A stretch of 60,855 bases of DNA, taken from contig NZ_ADGX01000047.1 in assembly GCF_000177675.1 (NCBI RefSeq), forward strand, positions 1-60,855. Reading direction: 5' to 3'. The notes under the pieces were generated by a model, which was not told the origin of the DNA, made no database searches, and saw only the letters and a list, made by a program, of their open reading frames with translations. This document shows positions 52,502 through 60,840 of the stretch, piece after piece. The position numbers and the translations under genes were made by a program. Origin of the DNA: Parafrankia sp. EUN1f (GTDB lineage Bacteria; Actinomycetota; Actinomycetes; Frankiales; Frankiaceae). The first letter of the stretch is position 1, and each line of letters opens with the position of its first letter.

Positions 52502-53422
52502 ATGCGCGCGATCCGCATTCACGAGTACGGAGACGCTTCTGTCCTTCGCCACGAAGACGTCCCGCGCCCGCTTCCCGAACTGGGCGAGGTACTGATTCGC
52601 GTCGCCGCGACCTCCTTCAACCCATCCGAGATCGGGTTGCGTTCCGGGCTGCTGCGCTCCGTCTTTCCGCTGGAACTGCCGCACGTCCTCGGCTGGGACG
52701 TCGCCGGCACAGTCGTCGAGGTCGATAGCAACGTCGGTACGTTCACCGTCGATGATCGAGTCATCGGACTTCTCGACAGCGGCGCCGCGGCCGAATACGC
52801 GGTTGCCCCGGCCGAGACACTGGTACCGGCACCGACCTCGACCCCGCTCACCCACTCCGCGGCCATCCCCGTCGCCGGTCTCACCGCCTGGCAGGCGGTT
52901 TTTGACCACGCCCACGTCACAACCGGGCAGCGGGTCCTTGTGAACGGTGCTGGCGGCGGGGTCGGTGGGTTCGCTGTCCAGCTCGCCAAGCACGCAGGAG
53001 CACACGTGATCGCCACGGCAAGCCCACGCAGTACCGTAGCGGTCGGTCGCCTGGGCGCCGACCAAATCATCGACTACACCGCCTCACCCATTGCCGATCA
53101 GCTGGATGAGCCGGTCGACACGGTACTCAACCTCGCCGCGATCACCCCGCGGAAGGCCGATGCCCTGGTCCCATTGCTCCGCCCCGGCGGCATTTTCGTT
53201 TCCATCACCACCCCGATCGAACCGCCCACCAGCATCCCCGTGACAGCCAAGAACTTCGTGGCGCGCAATGACACCAGCCAGCTTGCCGCACTCGTCGCAC
53301 TCGTCGACACCGGCGCGGTCCACATCGACATCGCCGCGTCCCACCCCCTCGCCGACCTCGCCGCGGTGCATCGCGACGCCGAGTCCGGCCGCAACCGCGG
53401 CAAGATCATAATTGTTCCGTGA
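52502..53422 (+). CDS. NADP-dependent quinone-oxidoreductase-like MDR protein
   Basis: A 306-residue medium-chain reductase of the zeta-crystallin/quinone oxidoreductase type. The N-terminal GroES-like part holds MRAIRIHEYG, VAATSFNPSEIGLRSG and LGWDVAGTVVEV. The Rossmann part has VLVNGAGGGVGGFAVQLAK as coenzyme motif and LGADQIIDYT. Structural-zinc cysteines and catalytic-zinc ligands of alcohol dehydrogenases are absent, so it is zinc-free and should reduce quinones or enones with NADPH. It is divergent from the frameshifted AraC regulator. Confidence 0.9.
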   Translation: MRAIRIHEYGDASVLRHEDVPRPLPELGEVLIRVAATSFNPSEIGLRSGLLRSVFPLELPHVLGWDVAGTVVEVDSNVGTFTVDDRVIGLLDSGAAAEYAVAPAETLVPAPTSTPLTHSAAIPVAGLTAWQAVFDHAHVTTGQRVLVNGAGGGVGGFAVQLAKHAGAHVIATASPRSTVAVGRLGADQIIDYTASPIADQLDEPVDTVLNLAAITPRKADALVPLLRPGGIFVSITTPIEPPTSIPVTAKNFVARNDTSQLAALVALVDTGAVHIDIAASHPLADLAAVHRDAESGRNRGKIIIVP

Positions 53423-53628
53423 GGGGACCCCCAAACGACTGCAGGCCTGCGAGCAGACCGCGATCGTGCGGGTGGCTATGGTCATCTGCTCGTTGACCCA
53501 GGCGACGGCGTCCGTCCCGGCTGTCGAGTCCCACGCGGTTGATCGGTACGGATCTGTTCTCGTGTCGTGATTTGTTGTGCGTCGTCGACCGCCCGATTCC
53601 GGGCCGCCGCGCGATATCGGCCACCGCC

Positions 53629-54084
53629 TCAGGTGGGCTGCGCCGAACGGGCCACGATCTCGTCCGCGTGCCGCGCGATCCAGGTCATCAGGGGTGCCAG
53701 CCGGAGGACGAGATCGTCCCCGAGGTCGGTGAGGCTGTACTCCACATGCGGCGGGATGACAGGGAACGCCTCGCGGTGGACCAGCCCGTCCTGTTCGAGT
53801 GTCCGAAGGGTCTGGGCGAGCATCTTCTCGCTCACCCCCTGCACGGCGCGGCGCAGCTCACCCCAGCGCAGGGTGCGCTCGGCCAGCGTCAGCAGGACGA
53901 GGACGCCCCACCTGCTCATCACGTGATCCAGGACAGTCCTGGTCGGGCACGACGAGGGAAAGACGCCGTCCGCGAAGTAGGACCGGAGCTCGCCGAAGTG
54001 GTCGGCGGTCGGTTCGGTGCCCTGGCTTGGTTCGCCGGTCCGGATCTGTCCGTCGGCCTGGTTGGTGAGCCGCGTGCTAACCAT
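53629..54084 (-). CDS. HxlR-family winged-helix regulator
   Basis: A 151-residue MarR-like dimeric repressor of the HxlR/YodB group. The conserved N-terminal Cys lies in PSSCPTRTVLDHVMSRWGVL, the recognition region is LRWGELRRAVQGVSEKML, and the wing is RTLEQDGLVHREAFPVIPPH. In YodB and relatives this Cys senses quinones and other electrophiles. The start ATG 54084 lies five bases from a palindromic operator (54090-54116), consistent with autoregulation and control of the divergent reductase gene. Downstream (53423-53628) is a spacer with no recognised gene. Confidence 0.9.
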   Translation of the reverse strand: MVSTRLTNQADGQIRTGEPSQGTEPTADHFGELRSYFADGVFPSSCPTRTVLDHVMSRWGVLVLLTLAERTLRWGELRRAVQGVSEKMLAQTLRTLEQDGLVHREAFPVIPPHVEYSLTDLGDDLVLRLAPLMTWIARHADEIVARSAQPT

Positions 54085-54089
54085 AGGGT

Positions 54090-54116
54090 CAGTACCTTAC
54101 CTGAAGGTGGGTACTG
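54090..54116. promoter_or_regulatory. Palindromic HxlR-type operator
   Basis: CAGTACCTTACCT and AGGTGGGTACTG form an inverted repeat of 12 matching positions with one base bulge around a short GA centre. Near-identical TACCTTACxxxxxGTA forms are the usual HxlR/YodB sites. It sits between the divergent regulator and NmrA-like genes. Confidence 0.65.
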
Positions 54117-54213
54117 TGCATCAGGAAGTGTCTGCGGGAGAGTCCGGGTGGGCGCGGCCGCGCCCTGAAAACGCAGCAATGCGGCAACGCAGACGCAGTC
54201 ACCTGGAGATCTG

Positions 54214-55110
54214 ATGTCCCTCGTCGTTACCGGAACCGGCGGCAACCTCGGCCGCCTCGTCGTGGAGAACCTGCTCGCGCGAGGCATCGACCCTCGGCGG
54301 ATCGTTGCGGGAACACGCGATGTGGGCGCGCTGTCGGCGCTGGCCGAGCGGGGTGTGGACGTCCGGCGGATCGACTTCGACGACGCGGCTTCGCTCGCGG
54401 CCGGCTTCGCCGGCGCGGAGAAGGTGCTGATCGTTTCGGGGACGGACTTCGGCCGCCGGGTGGACCAGCACGTCGGTGCGGCAAGGGCCGCGCGCGACGC
54501 CGGTGCGGTGCTCGTCGCCTACACCAGCGCCCCCTACGCCGACACCACCGACCTGCAGCTGGCCGTGGAGCACCGGGGAACAGAGGAGGGCATCCGCGAC
54601 ATCGGTGTGCCGTTCACTTTCCTGCGTAACGGCTGGTACTTCGAGAACTACACCAGCCAGATCCCGGTCTACCTGGAGACCGGTGTGATCGTCGGCAGCG
54701 CCGGTGAGGGTCGGATCAGCGGGGCGGCCCGGTCCGACTACGCAGAGGCCGCCGCCGCGGTCCTCGCCGGCGAGGGGCACGAGGGTGCTGTGTACGAACT
54801 GGGCGGCGACACGTCCTTCACGCTCGCGGAGCTGGCCGAGCAGGTCGCCACGCACTCCGGCCGGCCGGTTGTGTACCGGGATGTGACCCAGGCGGAGCTG
54901 GAGGCCGTCCTGACCGGTGCCGGTGTTCCCGCGCCCGTCGCGGCCGTCCTCGCCGACGCGGACCGGGCCATCGGCGCCGGTCGGCTGCTGATCACCACCG
55001 GTGACCTGGCTCGGCTCATCGGCCATCCGACGACCCCGCTGGCCGACGCCGTGTCCGCCGCCACCGTTTCTGCCGCCACCGTTTCTGCCGCCACGTCCGC
55101 GGCTTCGTGA
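54214..55110 (+). CDS. NmrA-like NAD(P)H-binding reductase (QorB-type)
   Basis: A 298-residue atypical SDR. The N-terminal coenzyme motif is MSLVVTGTGGNLGRLVVENL; LIVSGTDFGRRVDQH and FTFLRNGWYFENY are standard for the NmrA/QorB group, which reduces quinones or senses NADP(H). Ribosome-binding site GGAGATCTG precedes ATG 54214. A C-terminal repeat (VSAATVSAATVSAATS) is low-complexity. It is divergent from HxlR, with the palindromic operator in between, and followed after 36 bases by an Old Yellow Enzyme gene, forming an electrophile/quinone-response unit. Confidence 0.9.
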   Translation: MSLVVTGTGGNLGRLVVENLLARGIDPRRIVAGTRDVGALSALAERGVDVRRIDFDDAASLAAGFAGAEKVLIVSGTDFGRRVDQHVGAARAARDAGAVLVAYTSAPYADTTDLQLAVEHRGTEEGIRDIGVPFTFLRNGWYFENYTSQIPVYLETGVIVGSAGEGRISGAARSDYAEAAAAVLAGEGHEGAVYELGGDTSFTLAELAEQVATHSGRPVVYRDVTQAELEAVLTGAGVPAPVAAVLADADRAIGAGRLLITTGDLARLIGHPTTPLADAVSAATVSAATVSAATSAAS

Positions 55111-55146
55111 CGGAACACGGGGGCCCGGACCAACCTTGAACGCGAT

Positions 55147-56331
55147 GTGACTGTGTCCTCGAGCCCTGTCCCTGCCGCACCGAGCCCTGCGACGCAGAGC
55201 TCTTCCACCCTGGAGGCCAGCTCGCGCCTGCTGGACGGAACCGATGCGGCGCCGCTGTTCACGCCGTTCTCGCTGGCGGGCGTCGAGCTGGCCAACCGTT
55301 TCGTGATGGCGCCGATGACCCGGCAGCACTCCCCGGGTGGTGTGCCCGGCGCGGACGTCGCCGCCTACTACGCGCGGCGGGCCGCGCACCTCGGCCTGAT
55401 CGTGACCGAGGGCACCTACGTCGACCATCCCTCGGCCGGGACGAGCGACCGGGTACCGCGCTTCTACGGCGACGACGCGCTGGCCGGCTGGCGCCGGGTC
55501 GTCGAAGCCGTGCACGGGGCCGGCGGGAGGATCGTGCCCCAGCTGTGGCATCTCGGGGCCGTTCGTGAGCCCGGGGCACCGCCGCACCCGCGGGCGCCGG
55601 TGCTCAGCCCGTCCGGCCTGCGGGCCGACGGTGCCGTGGCCGGGGAGCCGGCGACCACGGCGGAGATAGACGCGGTGATCGCCTCCTTCGCCCGTGCCGC
55701 GGCGGACGCGCGGCGGGTCGGTTTCGACGGCGTCGAGCTCCACGGTGCCCACGGCTACCTGCTGGACCAGTTCTTCTGGTCGCTCACCAACCGCCGCGCC
55801 GACGGCTACGGCGGGAGCCTGGCTGGCCGGGCCCGCCTCGGGGCGGAGGTCGTCGCGGCGGTCCGCGGCGAGGTCGGCCCGGACTACCCGGTGATCTACC
55901 GCTTCTCGCAGTGGAAGGGCGGGCACTACGACGCGGTCGTCGCCGAGACGCCCCACGATCTCGACACGCTGCTGAGCCCGCTCGTCGACGCCGGCGTCAG
56001 TGTCCTCCACGTGTCCACCCGCCGCTACTGGCTGCCGGCGTTCGACGACTCACCGCGCACCCTCGCGGGCTGGACGAAACGCCTGACCGGCCTCCCGACC
56101 ATCGCCGTCGGTTCGGTCGGAGTGTCGACGGCCTTCCGTGGTGACCATGAGGGCGCGGCCGCGTCGCTGAGCCTCGCCCCGCTGCTGGAGCTGTTCGCCC
56201 GCGGCGAGTTCGACCTGGTCGGGCTCGGCCGGGCCGTGCTCTCCGAGCCCGCCTGGACCACGAAACTGCGGGAAGGGCGCCTGGCGGAGATCCGTCCCTA
56301 CGACAAGGCGGACGAGACCCGCCTCACCTGA
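55147..56331 (+). CDS. NADH:flavin oxidoreductase / Old Yellow Enzyme family
   Basis: A 394-residue FMN TIM-barrel enzyme. After a Ser/Pro/Ala-rich 35-residue start come LFTPFSLAGVELANRFVMAP and MTRQHSPGG (FMN/N-terminal signature), VPQLWHLGA, DGVELHGAHGYLLDQFFW (catalytic His and binding residues) and LVGLGRAVLSEPAW. It should reduce activated C=C bonds of enones, quinones or nitro compounds. GTG 55147 is the given start; the fold begins near residue 35, so a later start is possible. Co-transcribed with the preceding NmrA-like gene and likely regulated by HxlR. Confidence 0.92.
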   Translation: MTVSSSPVPAAPSPATQSSSTLEASSRLLDGTDAAPLFTPFSLAGVELANRFVMAPMTRQHSPGGVPGADVAAYYARRAAHLGLIVTEGTYVDHPSAGTSDRVPRFYGDDALAGWRRVVEAVHGAGGRIVPQLWHLGAVREPGAPPHPRAPVLSPSGLRADGAVAGEPATTAEIDAVIASFARAAADARRVGFDGVELHGAHGYLLDQFFWSLTNRRADGYGGSLAGRARLGAEVVAAVRGEVGPDYPVIYRFSQWKGGHYDAVVAETPHDLDTLLSPLVDAGVSVLHVSTRRYWLPAFDDSPRTLAGWTKRLTGLPTIAVGSVGVSTAFRGDHEGAAASLSLAPLLELFARGEFDLVGLGRAVLSEPAWTTKLREGRLAEIRPYDKADETRLT

Positions 56332-56536
56332 CGGGCACCGCCCGCGCGCTTTCCACCGGTACTTGGGCGGACGTCGTGGCGGGGCCCGGGGGCTTCGTCG
56401 AGTCCGCTGGTCGACAAGGCATTTCGCGTAGGGTCGATGGTGGCAGACACTTCGTGCGGCCCACTTCATCCGGTTTGTGGTGGGCCACGCCGGCCGAGCA
56501 GGGTTACTGCCCGGCGGATGTCGGGGAGGGGACGCC

Positions 56537-57781
56537 GTGTCGGACTCGTTGGACCTTGGTGGCACGCCGGCTTCGGGGGCCGGTGCGGCCTCCGCCGGGG
56601 CTGCTGCCACGGGTGGCGTGCTGGAGCTGGTGCCGCCTGCCCCGGTGCCCGTCGTTGCCGACGACCAGGTGGACAGCATGGTCCCGCTCGACGAGGCGAC
56701 CAAGGTGGCGCTGCGGGAGCGCGCCGCGGCGTTCGCGGCCGATCTCGCGGCGCAGGATCCGCGCAGCCCCGCCTTCCAGTCCAAGATCAACGACATCACC
56801 CGGATGGGCGAGCGGGAGATCGTGGCGAGCGCGCGGGTGTCCAGCCGGATGCTGGACCGGCCGGCGGCGGCGCTGCAGTCGAGCCGCGGGTCCCGGGGCG
56901 GCCGGGCCGGGGCGGACGCCCAGGCCCGGGTTGCCGGCACCCTGGTCGAGCTGCGCCAGACGGTCACCGACCTCGACCCGGGGAAGGCGGACCTGAAGGG
57001 CGCCCGCAAGCTGCTGGGTGTGGTCCCGATGGGGAACAAGATCGCCCGCTATTTCCAGCGCTACCAGTCCGCGCAGAAGCAGCTCGACGCGATCATCGGC
57101 GCCCTCAGCTCGGGTCAGGACGAGCTGCGCAAGGACAATGCCGCCATCGAGCACGAGAAGGCCACACTCTGGGCCGCGATGGGCAAGATCACCGAGTACG
57201 CCACGCTCGCCCGGGCCCTCGACAGCGCCGTTTCGACCCGGATCGACCAGATCAGGATCACCGACCCGACGACGGCGGACGCCCTCACCTCCGACGCGCT
57301 GTTCCCCATCCGCCAGCGCCAGCAGGACCTGGTCACCCAGCTGGCCGTGAGCGTGCAGGGCTACCTGGCCCTCGACCTCGTCCGGAAGAACAACATCGAG
57401 CTGATCAAGGGCGTCGACCGGGCGCAGTCCACGACCGTCGCCGCCCTGCGCACCGCCGTGATGGTGGCTCAGGCACTGGCCAACCAGCAGCTGGTCCTCG
57501 ACCAGATCACGGCGCTCAACGCGACCACCAACAACATGATCCTGTCGACGAGCGAGCTGCTGCGCCAGCAGTCCGGTCGCATCCAGGAACAGGCCTCATC
57601 CAGCACCGTGGACGTCGAGACGCTGCAGAAGGCGTTCGACAACGTCTTCGCGACGATGGACGCGATCGACACCTACAAGGTCAAGGCGGTCGACAGCCTC
57701 GCGACCACCGTCGCCGCGCTGGAAACGCAGGTCGGCCGTTCGAAGGCCTACCTGGAGCGGGCCCGCAACGGCGAGGGCTGA
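56537..57781 (+). CDS. telA: Toxic anion resistance protein, TelA family
   Basis: A 414-residue cytoplasmic helical protein. Family blocks visible: a lead-in with MVPLDEATKVALRERA, PRSPAFQSKINDITRMGERE, VVPMGNKIARYFQRYQSAQK (the conserved G-x-x-x-ARYF box) and VQGYLALDLVRKNNIELIKG, followed by long coiled-coil-like helices to the end. TelA proteins accompany tellurite resistance and general Ter stress systems. GTG 56537 has GGGGAGGGGA upstream. An XpaC-like gene and a TerD-domain gene follow, so all three form one operon. Confidence 0.92.
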   Translation: MSDSLDLGGTPASGAGAASAGAAATGGVLELVPPAPVPVVADDQVDSMVPLDEATKVALRERAAAFAADLAAQDPRSPAFQSKINDITRMGEREIVASARVSSRMLDRPAAALQSSRGSRGGRAGADAQARVAGTLVELRQTVTDLDPGKADLKGARKLLGVVPMGNKIARYFQRYQSAQKQLDAIIGALSSGQDELRKDNAAIEHEKATLWAAMGKITEYATLARALDSAVSTRIDQIRITDPTTADALTSDALFPIRQRQQDLVTQLAVSVQGYLALDLVRKNNIELIKGVDRAQSTTVAALRTAVMVAQALANQQLVLDQITALNATTNNMILSTSELLRQQSGRIQEQASSSTVDVETLQKAFDNVFATMDAIDTYKVKAVDSLATTVAALETQVGRSKAYLERARNGEG

Positions 57782-57828
57782 CAGGTGCCCGCCCCAGTGA
57801 CGGCGGGCCCACGACCAGGGCCGGAAGC

Positions 57829-58320
57829 ATGATCTTCCGGCGGCGTGGCGGGCGCGCCGAAGAAGACGCCGAACAGGACGCGCAGACGTCCCCCGCAGGG
57901 CGGGCAGCCGAGCTGCGCAAGGAGCTCGCCGCGATCGTCACCGGAGCGAACGCCGACGGGGGGCGGCTCCCGCCCGGCGCGGTGCCGACCGTGCGCGACA
58001 TCGACGACGTCCTGCGGCCGTTGCTGGTGTATGTCGAAGCCAGGTCGGCGAGCGACGAGGAGCTACGCTACCTGACCATGATCGTCCGTGACTACCTGCC
58101 GCGGGCGCTCGACGACTTCCTGGCGCTGCCATCGCAGTACACCGACCGCCCGGGCATCACCGGGACGACCCCCGCCGAGGACCTGGTGCGCCAGCTGCAG
58201 CTCCTCGACGAGGGTGCCATCGAGCTCCAGGACTCCGTCTACTCCGGGGACGCCGCGAAACTGGCGATTCAGGCCCGGTTCCTGGAAGCGAAGTTCCGCC
58301 GATCGGATCTCGACTCTTGA
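57829..58320 (+). CDS. XpaC-like helical protein of the TelA operon
   Basis: A 163-residue acidic-basic helical protein beginning MIFRRRGGRAEEDAEQD. The C-terminal part has DYLPRALDDFLALPSQYTD, a TPAEDLVRQLQLLDEGA segment and a final ARFLEAKFRRSDL. This layout, with YLP, FLALP and a terminal RFLE-K motif, resembles the C-terminal half of XpaC, the usual neighbour of TelA in Bacillus, but without its membrane helices. The start ATG 57829 lies 48 bases after telA, and the stop overlaps the TTG start of the TerD-domain gene. Assignment by eye, moderate. Confidence 0.6.
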   Translation: MIFRRRGGRAEEDAEQDAQTSPAGRAAELRKELAAIVTGANADGGRLPPGAVPTVRDIDDVLRPLLVYVEARSASDEELRYLTMIVRDYLPRALDDFLALPSQYTDRPGITGTTPAEDLVRQLQLLDEGAIELQDSVYSGDAAKLAIQARFLEAKFRRSDLDS

Positions 58321-60236
58321 CGGCGACCCTGCCCCGCGGCGGCAACGTGCTGCTGGCGAAGGAGGCACCCGGGGTCGAGCGTGTCCGTGTCGTGACCTCC
58401 TGGAGCCGAGCCGCACCCGAACCCGGGGCCCGGGCTGGGACCAGGGGTGGAGCCGGGGTTGATGTCGGGAGCGGTGCTCAGGCTGGTGGCGGTGCTCAGA
58501 CTGGTGGCGGTGCTCAGGCTGGTGGCGGTGCTCAGGCTGGTGGCGGGCCTCGCGCGGGGCTCGAGGTCGACGGCGTTCTCGTCCTGGTGGATGACACGGA
58601 GCCCACACCGCTGCTGCTACTCACCAGCCAGGTGCCGAATCCCACGGAGCCGATCGGGGCGTCGCCGCCGCCGGGGCAGCCCGCCGGCGGAGGTAGCGAG
58701 GAGGTCGTCGTCACCCTTGCCGCCGTGCCACGAACGGTCACCAGGCTCCAGTTCGCGGCCGCGATCTACGCCGCCGCCGGGTCCGGCCGGAGCTTCCGTT
58801 CGGTGCCGCACGGCTCGATCCGGCTGTACGACGACGCCAACGGCATCGAGATCGTCAGCTACACCTTCACGGTCGAGACCGGCTACGAGACCGCGCTCGT
58901 CTTCGGCGAGCTGTACCGGCATCCGACCGGCTGGAAGTTCCGGGCGGTCGGCGAGGGCTACACGGACGGGATGGCGGGTCTGGCCGGCTCCCCGGGTGGT
59001 GCCGGCTCGCCGGGTGGCGTAGGCAGCGCGGGTGGTGCCGGCTCGCCGGGTGGCGTAGGCACCGCGGGTGGTGCCGGCTCCCCGGGCGAACTGCCGGTGG
59101 CCAGGCCGGGGGAGGTGGCCTCGTTCGTGAGCCGGCTCTCCCGATCCCACAGCCGACGGAAGGTGGCCGACCACCTGGAGGCGGCGAGACGTCCGCCGGC
59201 GGCCTCAGGCCCCGCGCCGTCGCCCATGCCACCACGGCCCTCCACGCCACCACGGTCCTCCACGCCGCCACGGTCCTCCACGCCGCCACGGCCCTCCACG
59301 CCACCACGGCCCTCCACGCCGCCGCAGCCGGCCAGACCCACATCGCCTCCGCCTGGGCCTGTGCCTGCGCCGCCTCCGCCTCCTGCTTCGCCTCCGCCTG
59401 CGCGGACGCTGCCCGCATCCCCGCCCGCGCCGCCGGTCACGCTCCGTCCGCCGGGTGCCGCACAGACACCCGCCGCGGGGCACCAGGGTCCGGCGGCCGG
59501 ACCGAGCCACGCTGTCCCAGCCGGGGCGCGCCCGTCGTCACCGCGGGAGTCCGCGCCGTCGCCGCTCGACCTCAGCCAGGCGGACGTCGGCCCCCGGCCT
59601 GCGACCGTCGAGGTGAGCGAGCGGTCGTCCCGTTACCGCCAGCGCCACGAGCGCGTAAGCACACTGGACGAGAAGCATCCCGCCACCATCTGGACCGGCG
59701 AGCAACGGGGCACCGGCGGCGCCATGACGGTGTCACTGCACTGGACCCCGCTGACGACGCGGATGGGTCTGCCCCGTCCGAGCAACATCCATTTCGGGTG
59801 CTTCTGGCAGGCATTGGACGGCGAGACCGGGGTGATCCAGCAGTACGGCGCCGGAACGGCGACCGGCACCGGTCGCGCCGGTCGCCAGGTCCTGCGACTC
59901 GTCGGGGGCGACGAGCGCGATGAGCAGACGATCTTTGCCGATCTCGGCACGCTCACGACCTTCAAGCGGTTCTTCGTCTACGCCTACGGCCTGCACCGTG
60001 CGCCCGAGTGGGGGCTGCTACGACCGTCGGTGGTCGTCTCCGCTCGGACCGGAGAGCAGCTCACCATCCGGCTGGGGAACGCGCCGGAGAACGCGCGCAC
60101 GTGCGTGGCGGTGTCGTTCCACGTGGTGGGGGACGACCTGGTGATCCGCCGGGAGAACGACTTTGTTGAAGGCACACAGGCCGATGCCGCCGTGCGCTAC
60201 GGCTGGTCGCGCGATTGGGATACGGCCGGACGTTGA
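58317..60236 (+). CDS. TerD-domain protein with proline-rich linker and second TerD-like domain
   Basis: A 639-residue multidomain protein beginning with TTG 58317, which overlaps the previous stop as TTGA. The first TerD-like domain starts with LPRGGNVLLAKEAPG, is interrupted by GAQAGG repeats (58473-58544), and ends with VFGELYRHPTGWKFRAVGEG, the TerD hallmark; the acidic DFDLDAS calcium site is not present. A long Gly/Ser then Pro-rich linker follows (PPRPST repeats at 59229-59318), and a C-terminal beta-sandwich domain (SNIHFGCFWQALDG, FVYAYGLHRAPEWG) resembles TerA/TerF-type domains. With TelA it belongs to a Ter-type tellurite/stress module, probably at the inner membrane face. Confidence 0.82.
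   Translation: MTATLPRGGNVLLAKEAPGVERVRVVTSWSRAAPEPGARAGTRGGAGVDVGSGAQAGGGAQTGGGAQAGGGAQAGGGPRAGLEVDGVLVLVDDTEPTPLLLLTSQVPNPTEPIGASPPPGQPAGGGSEEVVVTLAAVPRTVTRLQFAAAIYAAAGSGRSFRSVPHGSIRLYDDANGIEIVSYTFTVETGYETALVFGELYRHPTGWKFRAVGEGYTDGMAGLAGSPGGAGSPGGVGSAGGAGSPGGVGTAGGAGSPGELPVARPGEVASFVSRLSRSHSRRKVADHLEAARRPPAASGPAPSPMPPRPSTPPRSSTPPRSSTPPRPSTPPRPSTPPQPARPTSPPPGPVPAPPPPPASPPPARTLPASPPAPPVTLRPPGAAQTPAAGHQGPAAGPSHAVPAGARPSSPRESAPSPLDLSQADVGPRPATVEVSERSSRYRQRHERVSTLDEKHPATIWTGEQRGTGGAMTVSLHWTPLTTRMGLPRPSNIHFGCFWQALDGETGVIQQYGAGTATGTGRAGRQVLRLVGGDERDEQTIFADLGTLTTFKRFFVYAYGLHRAPEWGLLRPSVVVSARTGEQLTIRLGNAPENARTCVAVSFHVVGDDLVIRRENDFVEGTQADAAVRYGWSRDWDTAGR
58473..58544. repeat. Four 18-bp coding repeats in the TerD-domain gene
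   Basis: GGTGCTCAGGCTGGTGGC is repeated four times with one change, coding GAQAGG or GAQTGG. It splits the first TerD-like domain between its first and second strands. Confidence 0.75.
59229..59318. repeat. Five 18-bp coding repeats (PPRPST/PPRSST)
   Basis: CCACCACGGCCCTCCACG and close variants occur five times head to tail, coding a proline/serine-rich linker between the two TerD-like domains. Confidence 0.75.
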
Positions 60237-60612
60237 AACCCGGGCGGAGGACCTGTGGTCTCGCTCGGGCTGTGCCCCCTTTTGATTGTATCTATTCTGT
60301 CGATAAATTGGTTTTCGGATGGCTCGGGCTGTCACTCCGATATGGGGCAGAGAAATTGCGGTGCGGTTATGGCGACCGCAAGAGAACGTGGTGCTGACTG
60401 CTCGGGGGTGGGGTGTTTCTGGTTGGTCTGAGAATGCGAGGTTGCCTGCCTGGGTGGCAGGTTGTCAAGGCGGTCTGGGTGGTGGGTGAACTCGTTGTGT
60501 CCTCCGTTCTCCGGCCCGGTCTTGCCGGTCGTTTTTCGGTTTAGCATCGCCGTTGCGATCGAACGCCCGTTCGATCGCGTGGTGTGTGCTTCCAGTCCGG
60601 AGGTGAAGTGCC
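60237..60612. other. AT-richer intergenic region with promoter features
   Basis: A 376-base spacer, its first part clearly richer in A+T than the surrounding genes (near 60280-60360). It carries an SOS-type box at 60559-60574 and a strong ribosome-binding site GGAGGTGA at about 60599-60606. No other gene is seen. Confidence 0.5.
60559..60574. promoter_or_regulatory. Putative LexA (SOS) box
   Basis: TCGAAC-GCCC-GTTCGA is a perfect inverted repeat, embedded in the longer 11-bp palindrome 60555-60578 (GCGATCGAACG and its complement). It matches the actinobacterial LexA consensus CGAAC-N4-GTTCG. It lies about 39 bases before the ATG at 60613, a position suited to repression. Confidence 0.65.
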
Positions 60613-60840
60613 ATGACTCCCAGCACCGTCACCAGCCCGACCAACCCGACCAATCTGTCCTGCGTGCCCGCTCTGGACGGCGGGCAGGAGGGGGTTCCGG
60701 TCGAGCATCGGGTGTTCGAGGGGTGGTTGAGCGATCGGTTGGATCGGTTGGGGGTGGCGGTGGCGGGGGTCGCTGCGGCGCAGGCGGCGGTGATCCGGGT
60801 TCAGGCGGAGCTTGCCGCTGCCCGGCCGCCGGAGGGGTAG
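60613..60840 (+). CDS. Small hypothetical protein, SOS-controlled
   Basis: A 75-residue protein with GGAGGTGA before ATG 60613. The first 25 residues are Thr/Pro/Asn-rich; the rest is predicted helical (HRVFEGWLSDRLDRLGVAVA, AAAQAAVIRVQAELAAAR). The G/T-biased codon choice (GGGTGGTTG, GGGGGTGGCGG) differs from neighbours and resembles that of 13E12/DUF222-HNH endonuclease genes, some of which carry LexA boxes in mycobacteria. It may be the short upstream gene of such an element, whose main gene would lie beyond the window. Identity is unknown. Confidence 0.55.
   Translation: MTPSTVTSPTNPTNLSCVPALDGGQEGVPVEHRVFEGWLSDRLDRLGVAVAGVAAAQAAVIRVQAELAAARPPEG

Noticed and set aside
53406-53624. 72-codon minus-strand ORF with RPGIGRSTTHNK, HTH-like
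   Set aside because: Looks faintly like the end of a transposase or recombinase HTH, but it is too short and no flanking element or second half was found.
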